A stretch of 49,567 nt of DNA from assembly GCA_024690445.1 (NCBI GenBank), contig JAILPD010000046.1, positions 1-49,567 on the forward strand, written 5' to 3'. This DNA is from Acholeplasmatales bacterium (lineage in GTDB: Bacteria > Bacillota_I > Bacilli_A > Acholeplasmatales > Anaeroplasmataceae). The notes beneath the pieces were generated by a model that had not been told where the DNA came from, made no database searches, and saw only the letters and a program-made list of their open reading frames with translations. Every line of letters starts with the position of its first letter. Within the stretch, counting starts at the first letter, position 1. Below, piece after piece: positions 1-9,872 of the stretch. A program made the position numbers and the translations under genes.

Positions 1-308
1 ATTAAAGGTATAGCAAATATACCTACTATAATAGATTTTAGAATGATATTTTCAGTATTGAATTTATAAAATATTAAAATACCAATAGATAAAGCCTCTA
101 ATATTATCGCAATAATCATAACGATATTTGTAAAAGAGGAAACGCCTATAACATTTTCTATAATTAAATACAAAATATCAGCTACGATTATTATAGAAAA
201 CAAAATAGCCCATACAATATTTAAAAATTTTTGATTTCTAATATATACCTTATTATTTTTAGAATTCTTTTCTTTATTTTTTAATCTAATATCACTATAT
301 AAAGACAT
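1..308 (-). CDS. Membrane protein, 3' part cut off by the window edge
   Basis: An open frame begins with ATG at 308 and runs without a stop to the left edge, giving 102 visible residues. The first 28 or so residues are polar and rich in Lys and Asn. Three hydrophobic stretches follow, at about residues 30-50, 60-80 and 92-102 (still open), so this is an integral membrane protein with a cytoplasmic N-terminus. Its ATG shares one base with the TAA of the upstream zinc-cluster gene (TAATG), and the end of that gene supplies a GAGGTG ribosome binding site, so the two are translationally coupled. It is therefore the third gene of the SNF2 helicase operon. I do not recognise the family. A multi-pass anchor or channel-like component is possible, but this rests on hydrophobicity alone. 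Confidence 0.7.
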   Translation of the reverse strand, partial: MSLYSDIRLKNKEKNSKNNKVYIRNQKFLNIVWAILFSIIIVADILYLIIENVIGVSSFTNIVMIIAIILEALSIGILIFYKFNTENIILKSIIVGIFAIPL

Positions 309-2383
309 TATTCGTCACCTCTTTTCACGTTTCTACCCATTAAGTGAACAAATTTTTCGTCTTCATCTATAACTAAATAATAGATAATTGTTTTATCTTT
401 TCTCTTAGAATAAACCCAAACAGCATTATCATCCTTCATGTAATTAAAACTTAAATTCTTTGATAATGCATCAATTGGATCAATATTCTTTTTTATTTGT
501 CTTAAAAGCTTAGAATCAATATTATCGTTCTTAACATTTATTTGATTACAGTTATTACAAATATTCTTCTCTAAATCCAAATGCTTGCCACAATAATATC
601 TATTACAAATCTTACATCTACCTCTAGATTTATTAATAGGATTAACATATATAAATGCTTCTTCTGGATTTTCACATAAGATACAAACATCTGTATATTT
701 TAAATTCTCTGGATTATCCAAATAATATTTTTTATATCCAGCAGAATAAATAACTGCATTACCATTTTCTAAAATAGTACCCTTACAGCTGTCGCAACAA
801 GATTTTTTATCTATTTCATTTACTACCTTATGAGATTCTTTATATAATTCCCATACTTCTTTTGTTGCACCATAAATATGACCACAAAGATCGCATTTTC
901 TTACATATTCTTTAGATACATATCTCTTAGTATCTATATCTAATAAATCAACACCTAAAATATCATTTGGAGCTATTTCCATAGCGTTACCAATATAAAT
1001 ATATTTACCAGATATTTCACCCTTAACAATTTGACTCTTTAAATATGTATTAATATCTGGATTGCCATCATAAGGAACTAAATTTCCATCTATTAATTTA
1101 ACTAAACTATCATTTAAAAAATATACATCCTTGTATAAGTTCTTATTATATCTATTTGATATACCATAAAGCATAGTCGCATATTCTTTAGATGTGATTT
1201 TAGGATTTAATTCTTTTTCTCCTTTAACATCATCAAAAGCTATAACTAATAAATCATCTTGTTTTAATAATTCTAATTCTCCATCTGCATAAATATTAAA
1301 TTTAGCATTAGCTGCGTTTGCAGGATTATATGTAACATTATAAGATACACTATATTCTTCATATAACTTATTAGTACTTCTAATTTCAAATGTCGCAGTC
1401 TTTTCAACAATGTGGTTACAATAAATTGATAATGGAGTAATAGTAAATTCTATTTTAGGGTCTGTATTAATTCTTTCATCATATTCTTCTATTCTTGAAT
1501 CAATTAATTTAGATAAATTAGTATTTGGATTATTTCTTAATGTTTCAAAAATATTAAATTTAACCAATGAATCATTAATTAAATTTCTTATTCTTAATAA
1601 TGAATCTATATCATCAGCTGATACATCATCATTAATTACATCATATAAAGGATCTAATTCATCAGATTGACCGATATTAACAAAACCATAATTCACTTCA
1701 TTATTTTTTAAATTAATAAAAATATCATCAATAACATTTTCGTTACATGTCGTATTATTAAAATTATCTCTATAATTAATTAATACTTTTAATTGATTCT
1801 CAATAACATCAGTTTCAAATGATGAATCTGAAATATCACCTAGTTCTGATATAGCATTAGAATCTAAAGGTAATTTAGGAAGCTCATGGTTTTCCCATGA
1901 TGCTTTTCTAACTAATAGAATATTGTATTTAGCCATAATTCTTTTTATTAATGTATCAACAAATAAAGATGTACGGCTTGCATATTCTATCTTTTTCTTT
2001 ATATCATGATAATCCTTATTAAATGTTATTTTATAAATAGTATCATCAAATGATTCACTATTAATTTTAAAATAGTAACAAGGCTTATCAATAATATCTA
2101 AATAATTACCATCATAATCCATTATTTCATAATTAGAATAATCTTTACTTATATCAGTAACAATACCTAACTTAATAGCTTCATTTACTAAATCAATAAT
2201 TTCTGTTACAGGCATAGCTTCTCTTAAGACCTTCAATATAGAAATATTATCATTAGAAGGATCATAACAATATGAAGCACCATTTAAATTAAATGTAAGC
2301 TTATCTTCATCATTTATTAAGTTTTCTATTAATCCTAATTCACTAGCATATGAAATTAGATTATTAAATAATTGTGCTTCCAT
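308..2383 (-). CDS. Unknown 691-residue protein with two C-terminal cysteine clusters
   Basis: I do not recognise this family. The N-terminal 490 residues are acidic, rich in Asn, Asp and Ile, and show no motif I can name. From about residue 496 there are two cysteine groups: CDLC paired with CCDSC near 528, and CILC near 567 followed by CKICNRYYCGKH near 593-604 and CNNC near 609. The second set resembles a treble-clef or B-box-like arrangement that could hold two zinc ions. The last 60 residues look like a small mixed alpha/beta domain. The start has a strong site (AAAGGAGG, 6 bases before ATG). The gene lies 12 bp after the SNF2 helicase stop and overlaps the next gene by one base, so all three should be co-translated. 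A nucleic-acid or protein adaptor for the helicase is a reasonable inference, not something shown. Confidence 0.8.
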   Translation of the reverse strand: MEAQLFNNLISYASELGLIENLINDEDKLTFNLNGASYCYDPSNDNISILKVLREAMPVTEIIDLVNEAIKLGIVTDISKDYSNYEIMDYDGNYLDIIDKPCYYFKINSESFDDTIYKITFNKDYHDIKKKIEYASRTSLFVDTLIKRIMAKYNILLVRKASWENHELPKLPLDSNAISELGDISDSSFETDVIENQLKVLINYRDNFNNTTCNENVIDDIFINLKNNEVNYGFVNIGQSDELDPLYDVINDDVSADDIDSLLRIRNLINDSLVKFNIFETLRNNPNTNLSKLIDSRIEEYDERINTDPKIEFTITPLSIYCNHIVEKTATFEIRSTNKLYEEYSVSYNVTYNPANAANAKFNIYADGELELLKQDDLLVIAFDDVKGEKELNPKITSKEYATMLYGISNRYNKNLYKDVYFLNDSLVKLIDGNLVPYDGNPDINTYLKSQIVKGEISGKYIYIGNAMEIAPNDILGVDLLDIDTKRYVSKEYVRKCDLCGHIYGATKEVWELYKESHKVVNEIDKKSCCDSCKGTILENGNAVIYSAGYKKYYLDNPENLKYTDVCILCENPEEAFIYVNPINKSRGRCKICNRYYCGKHLDLEKNICNNCNQINVKNDNIDSKLLRQIKKNIDPIDALSKNLSFNYMKDDNAVWVYSKRKDKTIIYYLVIDEDEKFVHLMGRNVKRGDE

Positions 2384-2395
2384 TTTTATCCTCCT

Positions 2396-5300
2396 TTATC
2401 TTTTCATTTCTGGTCTCAAAATACTAGAATATAGCCTAACCATTTCTTTTAAAGCATCTAATGGTTTATATATTTCATTATTATAATAAACATCAATATT
2501 ATCATTATTTAAAAATGCATATTTAACTAAATCAGGGAATCTATTGCCACTATATTCAATATATCCATTTTTATAAATTGCTTTAAATTCAGATGAATCC
2601 TTATCAAAAATATCATTCTTTTCTAAATAAGAATATTCCATAGAAAATAATTTCTTACCACATGCCATAACAACAGGCATAACAAAATCTACCTCTGTTT
2701 GACATACACCATATAAATCGAATCCTTCCTCATCAGTTAGGAAATCATAATATATTTCATTAAATTCTCTATTACATTCAGAATCATTTTTACCATTATA
2801 CAAGCATGTAAAAACAATACATTCTTCTGTTTGACCCATTCTAGAAATACGACCAATTAATTGTTCCATCTCTAATGGATCCATATATTCGAAATCAGGC
2901 TTATCTAATTGGCCAATAACTAATATATTAGCCGCGTTAAAGTCTGTACCTGCAAGCATTGTCTTATCGATAAAATAGATTGAATTCCAATTTTCATTTT
3001 CAGCAGAAAATTCAGTAAAATTCTTAAAATTTAATCCTTTAAACGAATCCTCGAATGCTTCATTTTTCATTAAATTACCATTTAATGTATATGTATCTAA
3101 TAATCTCTTCTCATCAAATGATAATTCGTTGATATCTTTATTATTTAATGATTCAACTAATGCCTTCATTTCATCTTTTTTCTTTCCCTTAGGGAAATAA
3201 CAGAAATGAACAAAATCATTTAAATTATAAAAAGATTCATCAGCCTGAGATAATGTCATATATACTCTTCTACTATTTCCATATTCTGGTGATATCTCTT
3301 TTAAGTTCTTATATATTTGATATCTAACATCACTTTTCTTTTCATAAAATAAAATTTTACCAGCCTCTAAAGCTATTAAATTATTCTTACTTAAATCATA
3401 TCTTTCAAACTTTTTATCGTTAACTGCTAATAAATCTTTAAATATAGCTATCTTATCTAAATCCTTATCACAAATTATTCTTTCTCCTCTCTTTCTAGGT
3501 CTTCTCCAATCGATAAAATCACTTAAGAAAACAGTAGAATAATCCTGATAAGATCTATAAAATGCTAATAATCCTCTATTAATGTAATTAATTAATAAAT
3601 CACACGTTTTTATAGCTGTTTTATAAACATCATCTTTATTACCTTCTTGTTCACATTTTAAAACAAGACGATAATTTTCCATAAATCTATCATAAACATT
3701 AAAACCTATTAAATCCATTCTTAATTCATATTCTAATCTTCTAATACAGATTTTAGCTGACTTATCAACATAATCAGATAATTTTAAGAATGCATCCTTA
3801 AATATCTCATCAGATAAATTATATTTAGGGAATAAAGGTCTAATATATTTAGAAATAAATGATTCATATTCACCAGTTTCAAGCATAGCTTTAGATCTTC
3901 TAATAGCACCTATAAGCTTCATAAAGGCTTGTCCACCATAATCATCTCTTCCTAATTCTTTAGCATTATTTATTTCTTCTAATGTTGCAGAATGACGTCT
4001 AATTGATTCAATGACATCAGAGTCATATAATCTCTTTCTTGTAAACATCGAATTAATTAATCCATTCAATTTTTTAAATCTTAACTGAGCATCACTAGAT
4101 GATGCCATTTCAGATAACGATTTAGCACCACCACAATAAGCATTATAGAATTTGTTCTCAGCCTTTTCTTTAGTTTCACCTAATCTATTCTTATCAACCA
4201 TATATAATAGATTAAATATATCATTTAAATCATTTTTGATAGGTGTAGCAGAAATTAAGATGCAATATTTCTTTTGAATATTAGCAACGAATTCTTGTAA
4301 CAATTGTTCTTTATGACCCTTTTGACTAAAGTCATATAATAAATCCTGTACCTCATCAAAAATTAATAAATCAACTAATCTCTTATCAGCATATGAATAT
4401 TTTTCTTTTAATGTATTTAATTCATTTTCAATATATGCTTTTCTTTCCTCAATTAAAGAAAGCTTTTTTGTATAATCCTTTAATAATTTTATTTCATTTA
4501 AAACAACAGAATCAGATGGATTCTTTTCATCATATAATTCTTTATTAGTAGGAATAAAGCATTTAGATGATTCATCAAATTCATATGTAAAGAAACCATA
4601 TACATTAAATGTAGTTATCTTCTTGTATTTTTCGTTATTATCTAAGCTTTCTTTGATTTCTCTTGAAAGCTCTAAAAATAATCTCTTTTTTAAAATATCT
4701 AAATGCTTTAAAGAAATAATTGTACTTAAATCAGTATCTATTACCTTTTCTTCGGCTGGAACAAATGGAATAGGATTATATGCCGCATTCTTTAATCCAA
4801 AATATTCTCCACTTTCTTTAATGAAATTTAAAGTATCTTCAGATTTTATTTGTTCTGTAGAAACTAAATATACCTTTAAAGCATTAGAATTCTTAGCTTC
4901 TTTATCCTTCACAAGTTCTTTCATTAACTCTCTAAATGAATATGAATCATGTTTAGGATAAACCTCAAACATAGGACTACCATCCTCATGACGGAATTTA
5001 GTCATAGCTTCATTTCGCCATTGTCTAATAGTAGATTTTGTTGTTACAATAACAGCATTTTTAATTGTTGCGCATCTAAACATTACATCGGCACACATCA
5101 AAGCCTCTAATGTTTTACCAAGACCGACCTGATCTCCAAAAACTCCTCTTCCTTCAAATCTACCAAGCATTGTTCTTACTGAATCAACCTGATATTTAAA
5201 AGGCTTAAAATAAGGATATTCAGAAATATCTCCATAATCTTGGAATACTGGTTGTTTTCTTACATCAACTGCGAAATCTACTAATTTATGATAAGCAGAA

Positions 5301-6832
5301 TAATCATGAATATTAAATGTATGACCTTGATCATCTTGAAATGATAATTCAGAAAAATCTTCGTTCATTAAAGCAACACTAATTTGATTTCCCTTAATAT
5401 CGACTTTTCTTCCTTCATTTTCAAAATCAGATTCTTCTTTTAATGCTTTTTCAGGTAATATGCTTTCAGAAACAGAAACTAAAAACTTCTCCATTGATAA
5501 GATTGAAGCATTAATTTGATTAAAATCATTTCTTTTATATATTTTAAATTCATGAGTTTCTAAATCAACTGACATTGATAAATAATCAAATACTCTTACA
5601 TTTTTAAAATATGCCTTTTTTTGAAGTCTCAATCTATTTAATAAGAATTCAGCTTCTTCTTTAGATTTAAAATTACCCATCTGTCTTTTAGAAATATTAT
5701 TCATATCTCCAATTTCTGTTTTAAGACCAATTAAGAATTCATTAAAATTCTTAATCTTTATAGATAAATCTCTTACTAATCTCATTCTCTTTTTCTTTTC
5801 AAATCTAGCTTCTAATACCTTAATCTTTTCATCTATTAAAGAATAAAGATTATCAATACCTATTTCACTTCCCTCACTAACAAGGTCAGTTAAATTATTA
5901 AATGAATCCGGTATTGTATCTATTGAATTATTATTAATAAAATCAGCAAATTCATTATATCTAGTTACAGAATAAGTATTTAAATCATTAACATCCTGAT
6001 TTATCTTTTCTAATATATCTAGATTTTTAGCTATACTTATATCAAATTTTAATTCATTAATTTTTTCTTTAGTATATTTATAAGTAGCATTTATTTCAGG
6101 AGAAATAGCTTTAATAGCCAAATCATTTAAAATATTAAATACTGCATCATATCTTCTTTTCGCAAGATCAGTTAAATTAGTATAATTTTCTAAAAAATCA
6201 TATGTAAATATTTTATATTCATCATTCAATGTCTCATTAATATTAGATATTTCGTGGAATGTAATAGATGTATTCTCTACTGAATATAAGACTTCCTTAT
6301 TAATGGCATCTTCAATAAATTCTGATGCTTGATTAAAGAAACTCTCAAATGTAATAGGTATAACATAGCCTTCAGAATCAACAAAAACCAATTCTCTTAA
6401 TGATGATTCAAATACTAATTCTAAATCCGTCATTCCACTAAATAATTCAGGATAATGTAATGTGGCAAATACAGCTAGAGCTTCTTGAAAGAAAGGATAA
6501 AAAGGCCACATATCTTCTTTTAATATGTCAGCCAGTTCATTCATACTTTTATTATTAAATAATTTATTTTTAATACTTTCGTATTTATCTTCATATTTTA
6601 CAAAATATTCAAAAGACTCCTGTAACATTAATAATAATACTGAAGGCATAATCATCTTCTTATCATTTTTTATAGCCTTAGTAACCTTATCAACTAATTT
6701 ACTATCTTCCATATCTAAATCGAATAAATCATTTAGCATTTTAAAAGTAATTTTAGATGAATTTTTTACACCTAATATATGTTTAATTAAATTACATATA
6801 TTATTTATATTATCTGCATATTGCCTTAACAT
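2396..6832 (-). CDS. SNF2-family helicase/ATPase, 1478 residues
   Basis: This is a superfamily 2 DNA translocase of the SNF2 type. Motif I (DQVGLGKTLEAL) is near residue 570, motif Ia follows with STIRQWRNE, motif II is DEVQ (not the usual DEAH/DEGH) near 827, motif III is SATP near 860, and motif VI (QLIGRISRMGQTEE) is near 1327. About 250 residues separate motifs I and II and about 460 separate III and VI, so both RecA-like lobes carry large insertions. The first 550 residues have no recognisable domain but contain charged, coiled-coil-like helices at about 255-300 and 330-375. No nuclease motif was seen. It is the first gene of the operon, with an AAAGAGGG ribosome binding site and its own promoter near 6.9 kb. 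SNF2 proteins of this size occur in anti-phage systems such as DISARM and Zorya, but neither set of partner genes is present here. Confidence 0.88.
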   Translation of the reverse strand: MLRQYADNINNICNLIKHILGVKNSSKITFKMLNDLFDLDMEDSKLVDKVTKAIKNDKKMIMPSVLLLMLQESFEYFVKYEDKYESIKNKLFNNKSMNELADILKEDMWPFYPFFQEALAVFATLHYPELFSGMTDLELVFESSLRELVFVDSEGYVIPITFESFFNQASEFIEDAINKEVLYSVENTSITFHEISNINETLNDEYKIFTYDFLENYTNLTDLAKRRYDAVFNILNDLAIKAISPEINATYKYTKEKINELKFDISIAKNLDILEKINQDVNDLNTYSVTRYNEFADFINNNSIDTIPDSFNNLTDLVSEGSEIGIDNLYSLIDEKIKVLEARFEKKKRMRLVRDLSIKIKNFNEFLIGLKTEIGDMNNISKRQMGNFKSKEEAEFLLNRLRLQKKAYFKNVRVFDYLSMSVDLETHEFKIYKRNDFNQINASILSMEKFLVSVSESILPEKALKEESDFENEGRKVDIKGNQISVALMNEDFSELSFQDDQGHTFNIHDYSAYHKLVDFAVDVRKQPVFQDYGDISEYPYFKPFKYQVDSVRTMLGRFEGRGVFGDQVGLGKTLEALMCADVMFRCATIKNAVIVTTKSTIRQWRNEAMTKFRHEDGSPMFEVYPKHDSYSFRELMKELVKDKEAKNSNALKVYLVSTEQIKSEDTLNFIKESGEYFGLKNAAYNPIPFVPAEEKVIDTDLSTIISLKHLDILKKRLFLELSREIKESLDNNEKYKKITTFNVYGFFTYEFDESSKCFIPTNKELYDEKNPSDSVVLNEIKLLKDYTKKLSLIEERKAYIENELNTLKEKYSYADKRLVDLLIFDEVQDLLYDFSQKGHKEQLLQEFVANIQKKYCILISATPIKNDLNDIFNLLYMVDKNRLGETKEKAENKFYNAYCGGAKSLSEMASSSDAQLRFKKLNGLINSMFTRKRLYDSDVIESIRRHSATLEEINNAKELGRDDYGGQAFMKLIGAIRRSKAMLETGEYESFISKYIRPLFPKYNLSDEIFKDAFLKLSDYVDKSAKICIRRLEYELRMDLIGFNVYDRFMENYRLVLKCEQEGNKDDVYKTAIKTCDLLINYINRGLLAFYRSYQDYSTVFLSDFIDWRRPRKRGERIICDKDLDKIAIFKDLLAVNDKKFERYDLSKNNLIALEAGKILFYEKKSDVRYQIYKNLKEISPEYGNSRRVYMTLSQADESFYNLNDFVHFCYFPKGKKKDEMKALVESLNNKDINELSFDEKRLLDTYTLNGNLMKNEAFEDSFKGLNFKNFTEFSAENENWNSIYFIDKTMLAGTDFNAANILVIGQLDKPDFEYMDPLEMEQLIGRISRMGQTEECIVFTCLYNGKNDSECNREFNEIYYDFLTDEEGFDLYGVCQTEVDFVMPVVMACGKKLFSMEYSYLEKNDIFDKDSSEFKAIYKNGYIEYSGNRFPDLVKYAFLNNDNIDVYYNNEIYKPLDALKEMVRLYSSILRPEMKR

Positions 6833-6874
6833 AGTAACTACCCTCTTTAATTGAATCGAATTGTATATAAATAA

Positions 6875-6903
6875 ATTTTACTATAAAGTAAAAAAAATCA
6901 CAA
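6875..6903 (-). promoter_or_regulatory. Probable promoter of the SNF2 operon with inverted repeats
   Basis: On the minus strand TTGTGA (6898-6903) lies 17 bp before TAAAAT (6875-6880), a good SigA-type promoter. A 7-bp inverted repeat, TTTTACT/AGTAAAA (6876-6882 and 6887-6893), covers the -10 box and part of the spacer. A second one, TGATAAA-ct-TTTATCA (6940-6955), lies about 40 bp upstream of the -35. Both could be operators; in such AT-rich DNA they could also be chance. Confidence 0.5.
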
Positions 6904-6980
6904 CAGAATTAAAAAAACCGTTTTGTTAAAAAAGTAAAATGATAAACTTTTATCAAAAATAAGTATGAAATTATGTTGAA

Positions 6981-7014
6981 TTTAAAAAGGTGTACCATTT
7001 AAGATACACCTTTT
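6981..7014 (-). terminator. Intrinsic terminator after guaA
   Basis: A 10-bp stem (AAAAGGTGTA with TACACCTTTT, arms 6985-6994 and 7005-7014) with a 10-base loop is followed on the minus strand by a short T run. It lies 6 bp after the guaA stop and closes the purine operon. Confidence 0.85.
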
Positions 7015-7020
7015 ATCATT

Positions 7021-8568
7021 TTATTCAAATTCAATTGTTGCAGGTGGTTTAGATGTACAATCTAGTAATACTCTATTTACACCTCTAACCTCATTTACAA
7101 TTCTTCTTGAAATAATGTCTAATACATCATATGGAATTCTTGCCCAGTCAGCAGTCATGAAATCTGATGTTTGAACAGCACGAAGAGCAATTGCATAATC
7201 ATATGTTCTTTCATCACCCATAACACCAACAGATTGCATATTTGTTAATGCAGCAAAATATTGACCTAAATTACATGACTTATCAACGCCAGCCTTAGCT
7301 ATTTCTTCTCTATAGATGTAATCAGCATCTTGAACAATCTTAACCTTTTCAGCAGTTACTTCACCAATAATTCTAATACCTAAGCCTGGACCTGGGAATG
7401 GTTGACGATATACTAAATAATCAGGAATACCTAATTCTAGGCCAACCTTTCTTACTTCATCCTTAAATAATAATCTAAGTGGTTCAACAATTTCTTTAAA
7501 ATTAACTACTGAAGGTAAGCCACCTACATTATGGTGAGACTTAATAGTTGCTGACTTACCAAGACCAGATTCAATAACATCTGGATAGATAGTACCTTGA
7601 ACTAAATAATCAACAGCACCAATCTTCTTAGCTTCTTCTTCAAATACTCTAATGAATTCCTCACCGATAATCTTACGCTTACGTTCAGGCTCTGTAACAC
7701 CTTTTAATTTAGCATAGAATCTATCTTGAGCATTAACTCTAATGAAGTTTAGCTTATATGGACCATTAGGACCAAATACAGCCTCTACCTCATCACCTTC
7801 ATTTTTACGTAATAAACCATGATCAACGAATACACATGTTAATTGTTTACCTACTGCCTTAGATAATAATACAGCAGCAACTGATGAATCAACACCACCT
7901 GATAAAGCACATAATACCTTACCATTTCCAATCTTCTTTCTTAAAGATTCAATAGTTGTCTTAGCGAAGTCCTCCATCTTCCAATCGCCCTTACAGCCAC
8001 AAACATCATAAACGAAGTTCTTTAGCATTTGCATACCCTCTAAAGAGTGGTTAACTTCTGGGTGAAATTGAACTGCATAAATCTTCTTTTCAACATTTTC
8101 CATTGCAGAAACTGGGCAAGAAGGTGTGTTAGCAACAATCTTATAGCCTTCAGGTAATTTAGAAACGAAATCTGTATGGCTCATCCAAACTTGAGTTTCA
8201 GGTGATACATACTTAAATAATTTAGAGTTTGTATCAACATTAACCATAGTCTTACCATATTCACGCTTATCAGCATGAGATACTTTACCACCATTTAAAT
8301 GAGCAATAGTTTGACATCCATAACAAATACCTAAAATAGGATAACCCATCTTAAATAATTCGCTATCAACAAGTGGTGCGTCATCTCCAAATACAGAGTT
8401 AGGACCACCAGTAAATATAATGCCTTTAGGATTAAATTCTTTAATCTTTTCAAGGCTCATGCTATAAGGATGAACCTCACAATAAACATTACATTCTCTT
8501 ACACGACGTGCTATAAGCTGATTGTATTGTCCACCGAAATCTAAGACTAAAATCTTTTCATTCTGCAT
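7021..8568 (-). CDS. guaA: GMP synthase (glutamine-hydrolysing)
   Basis: GuaA aminates XMP to GMP using glutamine and ATP. The N-terminal class I glutamine amidotransferase domain shows [10 protein letters not shown] with the nucleophilic Cys near residue 82, and the His/Glu pair in the FHPEV motif near 168. The ATP pyrophosphatase domain has its PP-loop [11 protein letters not shown] near 223. The protein ends with the conserved [13 protein letters not shown] dimerisation tail, and 515 residues is the normal length. A GGGGG ribosome binding site precedes the ATG. It is the last gene of the purine operon, 11 bp after purB, and is followed by a terminator. It commits IMP-derived XMP to guanine nucleotides; guaB is not in view. 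Confidence 0.97.
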   Translation of the reverse strand: MQNEKILVLDFGGQYNQLIARRVRECNVYCEVHPYSMSLEKIKEFNPKGIIFTGGPNSVFGDDAPLVDSELFKMGYPILGICYGCQTIAHLNGGKVSHADKREYGKTMVNVDTNSKLFKYVSPETQVWMSHTDFVSKLPEGYKIVANTPSCPVSAMENVEKKIYAVQFHPEVNHSLEGMQMLKNFVYDVCGCKGDWKMEDFAKTTIESLRKKIGNGKVLCALSGGVDSSVAAVLLSKAVGKQLTCVFVDHGLLRKNEGDEVEAVFGPNGPYKLNFIRVNAQDRFYAKLKGVTEPERKRKIIGEEFIRVFEEEAKKIGAVDYLVQGTIYPDVIESGLGKSATIKSHHNVGGLPSVVNFKEIVEPLRLLFKDEVRKVGLELGIPDYLVYRQPFPGPGLGIRIIGEVTAEKVKIVQDADYIYREEIAKAGVDKSCNLGQYFAALTNMQSVGVMGDERTYDYAIALRAVQTSDFMTADWARIPYDVLDIISRRIVNEVRGVNRVLLDCTSKPPATIEFE

Positions 8569-8579
8569 ATATAATCCCC

Positions 8580-9872
8580 CTACTTAATTCCTAATCGATT
8601 GTAAATATAATCTACATTAACTAAATAATAATCTAATGTAAAGCATGAATCAATTTCATCATTTGAAAGTGTAGATGAAACAACTGGATCCTGCTTTAAT
8701 AAATCTCTATAATGAGTTTTAGTTTCTAATGCCTTCATCGCAATAGGCTGAACTGTATCATATGCCTTTTCACGAACAAAGCCCTTCTCAATAAGCTTAT
8801 ATAAAACTCTTTGAGCAAAAATAACACCATGAGTTAAATTAATATCCTCAATCATCTTTTCAGGGAATACAGTTAAATTTTCTAATATACCCTTAAAACG
8901 ATTTAACATATAATCTAATAATTCAGTAGCGTCTGGTAAAATAATTCTTTCTGTTGAAGAATGAGAAATATCTCTTTCATGCCATAAAGCAATGTTTTGA
9001 TAGAATGTATCCATATATCCTCTCATTACTCTAGCACAACCACAAATATTTTCAGATGAAATAGGGTTTCTCTTATGAGGCATAGCACTAGAACCTTTTT
9101 GACCCTTATTAAAGAATTCTTCTGTTTCTTTAACCTCTTGACGAGATAAATTTCTAACCTCTAATGCCATCTTTTCTAACTCACTAGCAATTAATGATAA
9201 GCATGCCATATAGTGAGCATGTCTATCACGCTGTAGAACTTGAGTAGAAATCTTTGCATAATCAATTCCTAAATCCTTGCATACAAATTCTTCAATCTGA
9301 GGTGGGATATTAGCGAAATTACCAACAGCTCCTGATAATTTACCAACCTCTACTTCTTTACATGCATATTCAAATCTTTCTAAACATCTAGTCATATCTG
9401 AATACCATAAAGCCCATTTTAAACCAAATGAAGTAATATCAGCATGCATACCATGAGTTCTACCAATACATGGAGTCATCTTAAATTCAATAGCTCTTTT
9501 TTTAATTACATCCATAATTTCATGGATATCTTTTCTTAATATTGCATTTGCTTGCTTAAGCATATAGCCATTTGCAGTATCTACAACGTCTGTAGATGTT
9601 AAACCATAGTGAATCCATTTCTTTTCATCACCTAATGATTCACCAACACATCTAGTGAAGGCAACAACATCATGCTTTGTTACTGCTTCAATTTCTTTAA
9701 TACGGTCCACATTAAATGTAGCCTTATCTAACTTTGGTAAATCCTCTTCAGGAACAATACCAAGCTTACTCCATGCTTTTGCATTAGATATTTCAACCTT
9801 TAAATATGCATCAAATTTAGCTTGTTCAGTCCAAATATCTCTCATGCACTTACGACTGTATCTTTCAATCAT
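8580..9872 (-). CDS. purB: Adenylosuccinate lyase
   Basis: PurB acts twice in purine synthesis, splitting fumarate from SAICAR and from adenylosuccinate. The fumarase/aspartase-superfamily signature [10 protein letters not shown] is near residues 262-271, and the catalytic-His region GRTHGMHAD is near 140. The length of 430 residues is typical. The start codon overlaps the folD stop by one base (TAATG), so the two genes are coupled. It lies between folD and guaA in the purine operon. Confidence 0.96.
   Translation of the reverse strand: MIERYSRKCMRDIWTEQAKFDAYLKVEISNAKAWSKLGIVPEEDLPKLDKATFNVDRIKEIEAVTKHDVVAFTRCVGESLGDEKKWIHYGLTSTDVVDTANGYMLKQANAILRKDIHEIMDVIKKRAIEFKMTPCIGRTHGMHADITSFGLKWALWYSDMTRCLERFEYACKEVEVGKLSGAVGNFANIPPQIEEFVCKDLGIDYAKISTQVLQRDRHAHYMACLSLIASELEKMALEVRNLSRQEVKETEEFFNKGQKGSSAMPHKRNPISSENICGCARVMRGYMDTFYQNIALWHERDISHSSTERIILPDATELLDYMLNRFKGILENLTVFPEKMIEDINLTHGVIFAQRVLYKLIEKGFVREKAYDTVQPIAMKALETKTHYRDLLKQDPVVSSTLSNDEIDSCFTLDYYLVNVDYIYNRLGIK

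Noticed and set aside
4623..4961. 112-codon plus-strand frame inside the SNF2 gene
   Set aside because: Antisense shadow of the helicase coding sequence with no supporting features.
2396..6832. Type I/III restriction or BREX/DISARM assignment for the SNF2 protein
   Set aside because: No methyltransferase, nuclease, PglZ, phospholipase D or DUF1998-type partner was seen in the visible operon.
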